A stretch of DNA of 44,891 bases from an uncultured Porphyromonadaceae bacterium (lineage in GTDB: Bacteria; Bacteroidota; Bacteroidia; Bacteroidales; Muribaculaceae): positions 1-44,891 of the forward strand of contig URMA01000019.1 in assembly GCA_900548875.1 (NCBI GenBank), read 5' to 3'. The notes beneath the pieces were generated by a model. The model was given only the letters and a program-made list of their open reading frames with translations. It was not told the DNA's origin and ran no database searches. Positions 26,201-32,197 of this stretch are shown one piece after another. Position numbers and translations under genes: made by a program. Positions within the stretch are counted from its first letter, which is position 1; each line of letters opens with the position of its first letter.

Positions 26201-26475
26201 AATTTGATAATCATATTGTCGGTGGCTTCCACTGTCTTTGATGTCATGCCGACATAAGACACTGTGATTGAAGTTACACCATCTGGCAATGTGATTGTGA
26301 AGTTACCGTCATAGTCGGTAGCCGCACCATTACCACCTCCAACAGGCAATACGGTCGCACCAATCAATGGTTCACCGTCTGCTTCGTAAACGACTTGTCC
26401 TGTAATTACGCGTTCTGCCAACGCCGATACAGACAAAAAGCAAGTCGTCAGTAGTAGTAAAAACAGCTTTTTCAT
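23278..26475 (-). CDS. SusC/RagA family TonB-linked outer membrane protein
   Basis: A 1065-residue TonB-dependent transporter. The signal peptide ends at SALAE (about residue 21). Residues 23-105 form the carboxypeptidase-D-like domain (GQVVYEADGEPLIGATV, VSYVGMTSKTVEA). The TonB-box region DEVVVTAFGMKRERKALGYAV follows, visible in shorter parts. The plug extends to about residue 245 with the signature VIRGARSFEGSNQPLYVIDGMPV and VLKGQAAAALYGIRASNGVI, again in parts. The rest is a 22-strand barrel ending in GGGLKLSF with terminal Phe. There is no STN domain, so it is not expected to signal directly through a FecR anti-sigma factor. A strong promoter lies about 120 bases upstream. Substrate unknown. 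Confidence 0.95.
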   Translation of the reverse strand: MKKLFLLLLTTCFLSVSALAERVITGQVVYEADGEPLIGATVLPVGGGNGAATDYDGNFTITLPDGVTSITVSYVGMTSKTVEATDNMIIKLADNSTELDEVVVTAFGMKRERKALGYAVQDLKADDLNTKGATDLANAIQGKVSGVDIRPSSGMPGASTNIVIRGARSFEGSNQPLYVIDGMPVNTESDFRNSANTITSGTTYSQRSIDINPEDIESINVLKGQAAAALYGIRASNGVIVITTKRGSQEQGKPRVTVTTSMSADLVSRPFKHQTEYAQGSGGLFAPSSSSTWGPKISELPNDPTYGGNVANKYNGGDTQKYAGMYYNPTYAAAGYGDGSGWVVPTVHNNVSDFFNTGFTENTTINLSQNLGKATYSFSLSNAHQDGVVPSTGLERWGARGLVDWTINDQWKSGFSVNYTSTKVNTAPGGNSGIMNVVYSAPAEYDLAGVPYHMPGKPEVQTLFRSTSFNNPYWWAANNEYMQHTNRVFGNAYLEYRPKIDWSEDFDFYIREQAGLDVYTNDNSEVDEYGSASYSKGNILNQGRTNNTFNNLITANFSGRFGADKEWALDIMVGNEVNHQQYRDWYYTGTGFNFYGMPVIGNATSYTSQEATYAERTVGIFGSANLSWRDMLYLSVTGRNDWLSSMPRNSRSFFYPSVSLSWIFTQLPAFNNNEVLSLGKLRTSFAQVGQAGGYMDNYYYTPIYSSGMYMGNPVQYPFNGISTYVPYWRAYDENLKPQNTLNVEAGIDLSFFHDRLRLDYTYSYQDVTDQIMNVPQAGSSGYQSMLTNGGEIVTNSHEINLSATIFQNKDWTVDFGASFTKIHNYVKSLANGVESIMLGGYQTPQIRAQAGATYPIIYGIGYQRDPQGRIILDNETFLPKATAGDINLGSCSPDFNMGFNMNIRYKRVSLATTWSWQQGGLMYHGTRNVLNLFGATQETADARNNGGVTVTGVINTGTAENPVYEEVTKKVDAQSYYMTVGDIAEAGVYDTSYLKMRDLTLTYDLPKLGGLDISVYGFARNVLVWASMPEFDPESSLGNNNSGGYFENYSVPQTMSFGGGLKLSF

Positions 26476-26594
26476 CCTTAAATTACTTTTAAATTATTAC
26501 TGAATAAAATTTATTGTAGATTTATAAATTGTAGTTTACATTATTTTTCCATTATGATATGGATCTTCATGCACTTTGCCAAAAAGTGACGCCA

Positions 26595-26626
26595 CAAAAT
26601 TACGATATAAATCAATATGGAGCAAA
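26595..26626 (-). promoter_or_regulatory. Promoter of the susC-susD operon
   Basis: On the minus strand TTTG (26626-26623) and TAATTTTG (26602-26595) are separated by 20 bases, an exact consensus match. The untranslated leader to ATG 26475 is about 115 bases. Confidence 0.8.
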
Positions 26627-27115
26627 AAAACATTAAACGTTAACATTCTGCTTGCATTTTGATTGTTTTTGAGCCTTAATGTGTGTTTCTTACAGATTTT
26701 TTGTATATTGCCATGATAAAGTGGTGTGATGAGTAGTGGTATTCTATGTGAATGTGGCAATTTGCTTTGCTGTTAATCATTATGAAGCACTTATGGGGCC
26801 TTTTGTTATCAAGTTTCTGCGATTATGGGCTGTATATCTGTCGTTTTGAGAGTGGAAGGGCGTGATGCGGTGTCGTTTTAATTTGTAACCTGTTTGGTTC
26901 TTTTCTTTGCTTTTAGGAGATGTAAAAATGTTATATATGTTAAAAATTAACATTGTGTATTTTAACATTTAACGCTAAAAATATGTTTTACAACATGTTT
27001 TTATGTTCTGGATCGGGTGAAATTGTCGTAAAATTATTTCAGTATGTGTGTTTTTGCTGTACTTTTTCATGGATAAGAAAAAATAAATCAGGGAGAAAGA
27101 GTGTCAGTTTGAAAA

Positions 27116-27154
27116 TTTCATTACATTTGTAGAATGTAGGATTCGTCTTAGCAT
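27116..27154 (+). repeat. 39-bp direct repeat, copy A, upstream of yitT
   Basis: The unit starts TTTCATTACATTTGTAGAAT and ends GTCTTAGCAT. It matches copy B (27193-27231) at 36 of 39 positions. It contains TACATTTGTA, an inverted TACA/TGTA pair of the kind bound by BlaI/CopY-type repressors. It also contains TACATTTG, which fits the -7 box TAnnTTTG. Confidence 0.75.
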
Positions 27155-27192
27155 AAAAAACTCAAACAAGTTTGTTTTTTTCTGCTTTCGAC

Positions 27193-27231
27193 TTTCACTA
27201 CATTTGTAAAATGTAGGATGCGTCTTAGCAT
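27193..27231 (+). repeat. 39-bp direct repeat, copy B, with a perfect 19-bp palindrome
   Basis: Same unit as copy A, 77 bases downstream. In this copy CTACATTT-GTA-AAATGTAG (27198-27216) is a perfect interrupted palindrome with 8-bp arms. Its last bases overlap a third, shorter copy of the motif (27228-27242). Confidence 0.75.
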
Positions 27232-27242
27232 TTGTAAAATGC
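27228..27242 (+). repeat. Third, degenerate copy of the palindromic motif
   Basis: GCATTT-GTA-AAATGC is a perfect interrupted palindrome that keeps the ATTTGTAAAATG core of copies A and B and is followed by GGGATGCC, comparable to the AGGATGCG after copy B. It lies 76 bases before the yitT start. Confidence 0.65.
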
Positions 27243-27317
27243 GGGATGCCTGCATCAGTATTGTATGGAATAACAGTATAAAAATATAACGAAACCTTTT
27301 TTTCTTAAGTTTAAGCT

Positions 27318-28214
27318 ATGAAAGATAAAACAGTTGCTGAAGAAAAGTTCGGAAAACAGTACAAGTACAGCACCGCACGGGATTATTTGGGATTGACGAT
27401 GGGGGTTATTCTCTATGGCATTGGTTGGACGGTTTTCCTCCTTCCCAACGACATCACTACGGGCGGGGTGCCGGGCATTGCGTCCATCGTATATTTCGCC
27501 ACGGGAATTCCTGTGCAATATGTCTATTTTGCCATCAATTTCATTCTGTTGTTGGTGGCTCTGAAAGTGTTGGGATTCCGTTTTTGTCTTAAAACTATCT
27601 TCTCCGTTATTGCGCTTACGCTTTTCCTTGCTGTTCTGCAACATTTCTCTGAAGGCATTACACTGCTGAAAAACCAGCCGTTCATGGCTACCATTCTCGG
27701 GGGCTCGCTCTGTGGGGCCGGTGTGGGTTTTGCCCTGTCGTCGAACGGCAGTATGGGCGGTACCGACATCATAGCTGCGATTGTCAACAAATACAAGGAA
27801 ATTACGTTTGGAACAATCATTCTCATTTGTGACCTCATTATCATCACAAGCAGTTATTTCGTGCTGCTCGATTGGGAACGCGTGCTCTATGGATACGTGA
27901 CGTTGTGCGTTTGCAGCTATACCATTGATGTGGTGATCAATATGAAGCGCAGCTCCGTGCAATTTCTCATCATTTCTGCCAAATATCTCGAAATATCCAG
28001 ACGCATCAACCACGAACTGCATCGTGGAGCAACCATTATCGACGGTACGGGAGCGTATACGGGCGCCGAAGTCAAAATGATGTTTGTGCTCACAAAGCGT
28101 CGTGAATCACACGCCGTGTTTCAATTGATTAAGGAAATCGACCCAAATGCTTTTGTGTCGCAAAGTGCCGTGATTGGTGTATACGGGAAAGGTTTCGACC
28201 ACATCAAAGGATAG
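27318..28214 (+). CDS. YitT family membrane protein (DUF161/DUF2179)
   Basis: A 298-residue inner-membrane protein. About five or six hydrophobic segments fill residues 25-205, starting LGLTMGVILYGIGWTVFLLP. The internal GGVPGIASIVYFATGIP and NGSMGGTDIIAAIVNKYK strings are the two repeated halves of the YitT fold. The C-terminal 90 residues form the soluble DUF2179 domain (INHELHRGATIIDGTGAYTG, then VSQSAVIGVYGKGFDHIKG). Function of the family is uncertain; membrane transport is suspected. The ATG at 27318 is preceded by AT-rich DNA with tandem repeats that may be its operator. It converges on ruvB. Confidence 0.92.
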   Translation: MKDKTVAEEKFGKQYKYSTARDYLGLTMGVILYGIGWTVFLLPNDITTGGVPGIASIVYFATGIPVQYVYFAINFILLLVALKVLGFRFCLKTIFSVIALTLFLAVLQHFSEGITLLKNQPFMATILGGSLCGAGVGFALSSNGSMGGTDIIAAIVNKYKEITFGTIILICDLIIITSSYFVLLDWERVLYGYVTLCVCSYTIDVVINMKRSSVQFLIISAKYLEISRRINHELHRGATIIDGTGAYTGAEVKMMFVLTKRRESHAVFQLIKEIDPNAFVSQSAVIGVYGKGFDHIKG

Positions 28215-28251
28215 GTGGCGAAAGCGGTGCTAAAGAGCGGTTTGATATCCG

Positions 28252-29271
28252 TCAGAAAAGGCCGCCTTGCGTGGCATGCGGATTTCTGTTCAAGTGCGAA
28301 TAGGCAAGATGGGTGACTTCCCGTCCGCGGGGAGTGCGCTTGATGAAACCCTCCTTGATAAGGAACGGTTCGTACACTTCCTCGACAGTTTCCGCATCTT
28401 CGCCGAGGGCGGTGGCAATAGTGGTCAGGCCGACCGGTCCTCCATTGAACTTGTCGATGATGGTCGTCAGAATCTTGTTGTCGATTTCGTCGAGTCCGTA
28501 GCGGTCAATGTTGAGGGCTTCAAGGGCATAGCGGGCTATTTCGGTGTCAATCCGTCCGGAACCTTTCACTTGGGCGAAGTCGCGCACGCGGCGGAGCAGG
28601 GCGTTGGCCACACGTGGCGTACCGCGGCTGCGCATGGCGATTTCTCCGGCGGCCTCGCTGGTACATTCTACATTGAGCAAGTGGGCCGAACGCAGCACGA
28701 TGCGGCCCAGTACGGCGTGGTCGTAATATTCAAGGTGGCAGTTGATGCCGAAACGGGCACGGAGTGGAGGTGTGAGTAGTCCGCTTCGGGTGGTGGCGCC
28801 AATCAGCGTGAACGGCGACAGGTTGAGCTGCACGGAACGTGCGCCCGGACCTTTGTCAATCATGATGTCGATGCGGTAGTCCTCCATGGCCGAATAGAGA
28901 TATTCTTCCACAACCGGATTGAGACGGTGGATTTCGTCGATGAACAGCACGTCGTTTTCTTCCAGCGACGTCAGCACGCCGGCAAGGTCGCCCGGCTTGT
29001 CGAGCACCGGTCCGGAAGTGACTTTGAATCCCACGCCGAGTTCATTGGCCATAATGTTGCTGAGTGTGGTTTTACCCAGTCCCGGGGGGCCGTAGAGGAG
29101 CGTGTGGTCGAGCGCTTCGCCACGCAATTTTGCCGCCTGCACGAAAATGCGCAGGTTTTCGATTATTTTTTCCTGTCCGTTGAAGTCGTCGAATGTGAGC
29201 GGACGCAGGGCTCTTTCGAAGTCCCGGTCGCAGTCCAGTCGGCTGGCTCTTATGTCGAAATCTTCTGTCAT
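28252..29271 (-). CDS. ruvB: Holliday junction branch migration ATPase RuvB
   Basis: The hexameric motor that drives branch migration with RuvA in recombination repair. From ATG 29271 the protein is 339 residues and begins MTEDFDIRASRLDCD, the family's usual start. Two upstream in-frame ATGs (29304, 29334) would add non-conserved residues, and the outermost lies at the -7 box. Walker A is YGPPGLGKTTLS, Walker B is VLFIDEIHR, GATTRSGLLT is sensor 1, and RGTPRVANALLRRVRDFAQ carries the sensor 2/arginine region. The C-terminal winged helix has GFIKRTPRGREVT. All elements are intact. Confidence 0.97.
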   Translation of the reverse strand: MTEDFDIRASRLDCDRDFERALRPLTFDDFNGQEKIIENLRIFVQAAKLRGEALDHTLLYGPPGLGKTTLSNIMANELGVGFKVTSGPVLDKPGDLAGVLTSLEENDVLFIDEIHRLNPVVEEYLYSAMEDYRIDIMIDKGPGARSVQLNLSPFTLIGATTRSGLLTPPLRARFGINCHLEYYDHAVLGRIVLRSAHLLNVECTSEAAGEIAMRSRGTPRVANALLRRVRDFAQVKGSGRIDTEIARYALEALNIDRYGLDEIDNKILTTIIDKFNGGPVGLTTIATALGEDAETVEEVYEPFLIKEGFIKRTPRGREVTHLAYSHLNRNPHATQGGLF

Positions 29272-29331
29272 CTTTCTGTCTGTTTTCTGTGCCGTGGCGT
29301 TCATGTAAAAATTGCCGGCAATGTCTGTCGG

Positions 29332-29339
29332 CAAAGTTA
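29332..29339 (-). promoter_or_regulatory. Candidate -7 box for ruvB
   Basis: TAACTTTG (29339-29332 on the minus strand), followed by C, fits TAnnTTTG. It supports a ruvB start downstream of 29325. No TTTG is found at the ideal distance. Confidence 0.5.
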
Positions 29340-29366
29340 CATTAAATCTATGATATTTTCGATGGA

Positions 29367-30434
29367 TTACCTGCGTTTGCTTTTCAACACCGTTTCCACT
29401 TTTCGGACAATGGCCTCGGGCGCTATGCCGTTAAGACAACGGTAGTCGCCGCGGTAGCACGGCTTGTTGCCGAATACGGAACAGGGGCGGCAGTCGAGGT
29501 CGAGCTGCACGGCATTGTCGGGCGACTGCTTCCAGCCGGTAAAGCCGCAGAACGGATGGGTAGCACCCCATACGGAAACGACCGGCACTTGTACCAGCGA
29601 AGCCAGATGCATGTTGGCGGAGTCCATCGACACCATGGCGTCCACGCAGCTCAACAGGGCAAGCTCTTTGGGGAATCCGTAGCGTTTTTCCGCCATCGAA
29701 ATCACGTTGTCGTGCTGTTGGGCCCATTCGCGGAGTTTCAGTTGTTCGTCGCCTCCGCCTCCGAAAAGGAATATCCTGGTGGCCGGACGTGCGGCAAGCG
29801 CTGTCACCACTTCGGCCATTTTTTCCGTCGGATAGATTTTGCCGATGTGTTTGGCAAACGGGGCGATGGCTATCCACGTTTCTCCATCGTTTTTCGGTGG
29901 GGTGATGTTGGCAAACAGTTGCTGGTCGACAGGCGCGGAAAACAGGGAAGTGAAGTCTTCCCCAAAATCAAATCCGAAACGGCGGAACACGTCGAAATAG
30001 CGGTCGCGCGACGAGCACAGTTGGTGGAGCTGCTTGTGATGGCGGCGGGTAAGTTCGCGTTTCACGCCCCTTCCCTTGCGGATTCGCTTCACCGGCACGC
30101 CCCAAAGGCGGCAGTAGAGCGAAAGGATGTGGGTGCGGATCACGCTGTGGAGGTCCACAAAGGCGTCGATGTCGTAGTCGGCACGCAGCTCGCGGAACAG
30201 TTTCAGCAAGCCTTTCGGACCGTGGTATTTCACCTTTACATCAACACCGATAACCACCAGATTTTCCGGCGGATTGACAAACAGCGACGAGGCTACCTGC
30301 TGCGTTATCATCACGAAGCGCGTCTGCGGATATGCCCGGCAGGCGGAATAGACCACCGGCACGGTCATAGCCACATCGCCCAGCGCGGAGAAGCGTGCTA
30401 TCAGCACATTTCTGTATTTCGGATGTTTGTCCAC
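29367..30434 (-). CDS. Glycosyltransferase family 9 (heptosyltransferase-like)
   Basis: A 355-residue GT-B enzyme of family GT9, which transfers ADP-heptose (or a similar donor) to the lipopolysaccharide core. The N-terminal acceptor domain starts VLIARFSALGDVAMTVPVV. The donor-binding half has WIAIAPFAKHIGKIYP and DAMVSMDSANMHLASLVQVP, then VSVWGATHPFCGFTGW, the usual GT9 donor motifs. A four-cysteine tail (CRPCSVFGNKPCYRGDYRC) is typical of Bacteroidetes members. The actual sugar is uncertain. It is seven bases after the DUF4254 gene, a frequent pairing in this phylum. Confidence 0.92.
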   Translation of the reverse strand: MDKHPKYRNVLIARFSALGDVAMTVPVVYSACRAYPQTRFVMITQQVASSLFVNPPENLVVIGVDVKVKYHGPKGLLKLFRELRADYDIDAFVDLHSVIRTHILSLYCRLWGVPVKRIRKGRGVKRELTRRHHKQLHQLCSSRDRYFDVFRRFGFDFGEDFTSLFSAPVDQQLFANITPPKNDGETWIAIAPFAKHIGKIYPTEKMAEVVTALAARPATRIFLFGGGGDEQLKLREWAQQHDNVISMAEKRYGFPKELALLSCVDAMVSMDSANMHLASLVQVPVVSVWGATHPFCGFTGWKQSPDNAVQLDLDCRPCSVFGNKPCYRGDYRCLNGIAPEAIVRKVETVLKSKRR

Positions 30435-30441
30435 GCTCCGC

Positions 30442-31074
30442 TTACTTTTTTCCGTACAGAACAGGATTCGTGTCGGCGTCGTTATACATCTTCATCTGAC
30501 GGTAGACCTTCATATATTTCCTTCCGGCAGCGATGTCGTCGAGCAGTTGGCCGATAGCGGTTGAAAGGTCAACCTGCTGTTCGAGAAGCACATTGAGTTT
30601 TGCCTGACATTTGGCAATATGTTCCGGAGTAGCGTCCTTGCGTTCCACTTCCTGCTGCATGTGGTAGATTTTCAGTGCGAGGATAGAAAGGCGGTCGATG
30701 GCCCATGCCGGACTTTCGGTGTTGATGGTAGCGTCGGCAGCCGGTTTCACGTCCTTATATTTGTCGCGGAAGTAAGTGTCGATATCCTCTACCAGATCCG
30801 TGCGGTCCTGATTCGACTTGTCGATGCGGCGTTTCAGAGCCAGTGCGTCCACCGGGTCGATGTTCGGGTCGCGGATAATGTCTTCCATGTGCCATTGTAC
30901 GGCATCGATCCAGTTTTTGCGGAAAAGCACATCTTCGATAGTGCCCGGCTTGTACGGATTTTCCGGAGTAGCGTCGATGTTGTCAAACTTGTGATAGTGA
31001 ACGGTTGTGTCACGGAAAATTTCCATGCATTTTGAAACGAATGTATTCATATTTACTGTTTTTGTTGTTTTCAT
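30442..31074 (-). CDS. DUF4254 domain-containing protein
   Basis: A 210-residue soluble, mostly helical and charged protein of the DUF4254 family, of unknown function. Recognisable strings are FRKNWIDAVQWHMEDIIRDP, ALALKRRIDKSNQDRTDLVE and WAIDRLSILALKIYHMQQE. It has no signal peptide or membrane segment. Coupling to a GT9 glycosyltransferase is recurrent in Bacteroidetes, which suggests a role in lipopolysaccharide core assembly. The first ATG (31074) is used; a second in-frame ATG at 31050 is possible. A promoter lies about 90 bases upstream. Confidence 0.88.
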   Translation of the reverse strand: MKTTKTVNMNTFVSKCMEIFRDTTVHYHKFDNIDATPENPYKPGTIEDVLFRKNWIDAVQWHMEDIIRDPNIDPVDALALKRRIDKSNQDRTDLVEDIDTYFRDKYKDVKPAADATINTESPAWAIDRLSILALKIYHMQQEVERKDATPEHIAKCQAKLNVLLEQQVDLSTAIGQLLDDIAAGRKYMKVYRQMKMYNDADTNPVLYGKK

Positions 31075-31168
31075 TCTAAAGTTCCCGTCAATAGGGAGTA
31101 GTTGTTTAAGGATAGCGTCAAAATCGGAAACAATGCCAGTCAGCGTTTCTTATGAAGCCTATCTTTTA

Positions 31169-31198
31169 CAAAGATATGAAATTTCTTTAGATTTCAAA
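31169..31198 (-). promoter_or_regulatory. Promoter of the DUF4254-GT9 operon
   Basis: On the minus strand TTTG (31198-31195) and TATCTTTG (31176-31169) are 18 bases apart. The leader to the ATG at 31074 would be about 88 bases. Confidence 0.65.
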
Positions 31199-31216
31199 AT
31201 TACTGTCCCAAATTTC

Positions 31217-31885
31217 TCATTCCAGCCGTATGGGGCGGGAGTAGCGCAGGGGCTCGTCGCTGTATTCCATTCGGGTTGCAAGACGGTAGGTATCGTCGTG
31301 GAGTTCGAGTACGACAAGGGCGCAGTTGGCGGGCGATATCATTTGTTCAAACTGTTCTACCGTGAGGTGGAAGAAGCGCATCAGGAAAAGTCGGATGGTA
31401 AGTCCGTGGGTAATCATCACGCAGTTGTCGGGATAGGATGCTTCCTCAAAGTCGCGGTAAAGGCTGCCCAGCAGGTCGTTGATGCGGTCGTAGACATCCG
31501 TTCCGGCTTCGCCTCCGGGGATGCGGTAGTAGAAAATGCCGTAATCGCGGCGTTCCTTGCAGATACGGTCAAATTCCTCGGGCGAGCGCAGGTAGCCCCA
31601 TTCCTGTTCGCGCAGGCGCGGCTCTTCGCGGTAGTCGAACTTGTGGCGCTCGAGTGCTTTTGCCACTCCCTCGAATGTGGAGCGTGCCCGCCAGAAAGGC
31701 GACACATAGAAATAGGCGGTTTCCTCGCCAATCAGTTCGCGCAGGGCTTTGCCGGCTTCGAGGGCTTGAGCGCGGCCACGTTCGGTAAGTTCTATCGTAT
31801 AGTCGGGTACCAGTCCGAACAGATATCGGTCGACATTGGCTTCCGACTCTCCATGGCGTATAAGTATGATTCTTTTAGGTTTCAT
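31217..31885 (-). CDS. Histidine phosphatase superfamily protein (phosphoglycerate mutase-like)
   Basis: A 222-residue phosphatase with the RHGE motif (Arg10-His11-Gly12-Glu13, His11 being the phospho-acceptor) right after the start MKPKRIILI. Later landmarks are LTERGRAQALEAGKAL, EQEWGYLRSPEEF and VMITHGLTIRLFL with the second catalytic His. The frame remains open upstream to 32110, but a perfect promoter at 31921-31951 and the conserved N-terminus show that translation begins at 31885. The substrate is unknown; small phosphorylated metabolites are usual. It is monocistronic. Confidence 0.92.
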   Translation of the reverse strand: MKPKRIILIRHGESEANVDRYLFGLVPDYTIELTERGRAQALEAGKALRELIGEETAYFYVSPFWRARSTFEGVAKALERHKFDYREEPRLREQEWGYLRSPEEFDRICKERRDYGIFYYRIPGGEAGTDVYDRINDLLGSLYRDFEEASYPDNCVMITHGLTIRLFLMRFFHLTVEQFEQMISPANCALVVLELHDDTYRLATRMEYSDEPLRYSRPIRLE

Positions 31886-31920
31886 TGTCAGGTTTTTCGT
31901 ATTGTGTAGCAATGCAATAA

Positions 31921-31951
31921 CAAAATTAGCAGAAAACATGAAATAAACAAA
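31921..31951 (-). promoter_or_regulatory. Promoter of the histidine phosphatase gene
   Basis: On the minus strand TTTG (31951-31948) and TAATTTTG (31928-31921) are 19 bases apart, a perfect consensus match 36 bases before the start codon. It excludes the long N-terminal extension of the frame. Confidence 0.8.
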
Positions 31952-32139
31952 AATCCCACGACATTCTCTCTCGTTTTGGAAATTTAATGTAATTGTTACA
32001 TTGCGACAATTCGAAAGTAAATTGCATGTTTTGCTTGCAAAGCGATAGTTCAGCGAGCCTTTTTCGGCAAGGCGTAAACAGAAACAGCAAATCTGCTTCG
32101 GATTACTCATTGGGATAATGCTATGTTACTGATTTTTAT

Positions 32140-32170
32140 TTTGTTACATTAATAAAAATTTATATATTTG
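32140..32170 (+). promoter_or_regulatory. Promoter of the secreted T9SS-type protein gene
   Basis: TTTG (32140-32143) and TATATTTG (32163-32170) are 19 bases apart. The transcript would begin about 20-25 bases before the ATG at 32198. The 312 bases between this gene and the divergent phosphatase hold only the two promoters. Confidence 0.8.
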
Positions 32171-32197
32171 TGACCATAAACCATAAAATAAACAACT

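Larger units (their letters stand above)
26476..27317. other. 842-base AT-rich intergenic region between susC and yitT
   Basis: No convincing gene is seen. It holds the susC promoter (26595-26626), an imperfect 11-bp inverted repeat at 26978-27003 and, near yitT, two 39-bp direct repeats with internal palindromes plus a shorter third copy. Short open frames on the minus strand at 26536-26760 and 26780-26968 lack recognisable sequence and are treated as chance. Confidence 0.6.

Noticed and set aside
26536..26968. Two small minus-strand genes in the susC-yitT spacer
   Set aside because: The products are unlike any family I know, the first overlaps the susC promoter, and neither has a clear ribosome site.
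27116..27242. CRISPR array
   Set aside because: Only two full repeats and one partial copy are present, spacing is not that of an array, and no cas genes are near; an operator cluster fits better.
29556..30557. A 333-codon open frame opposite the GT9 and DUF4254 genes
   Set aside because: It spans two real genes on the other strand and has no domain, so it is a shadow frame.
31886..32110. N-terminal extension of the histidine phosphatase
   Set aside because: A perfect promoter at 31921-31951 lies inside the extension, and the conserved RHGE start fits the ATG at 31885.
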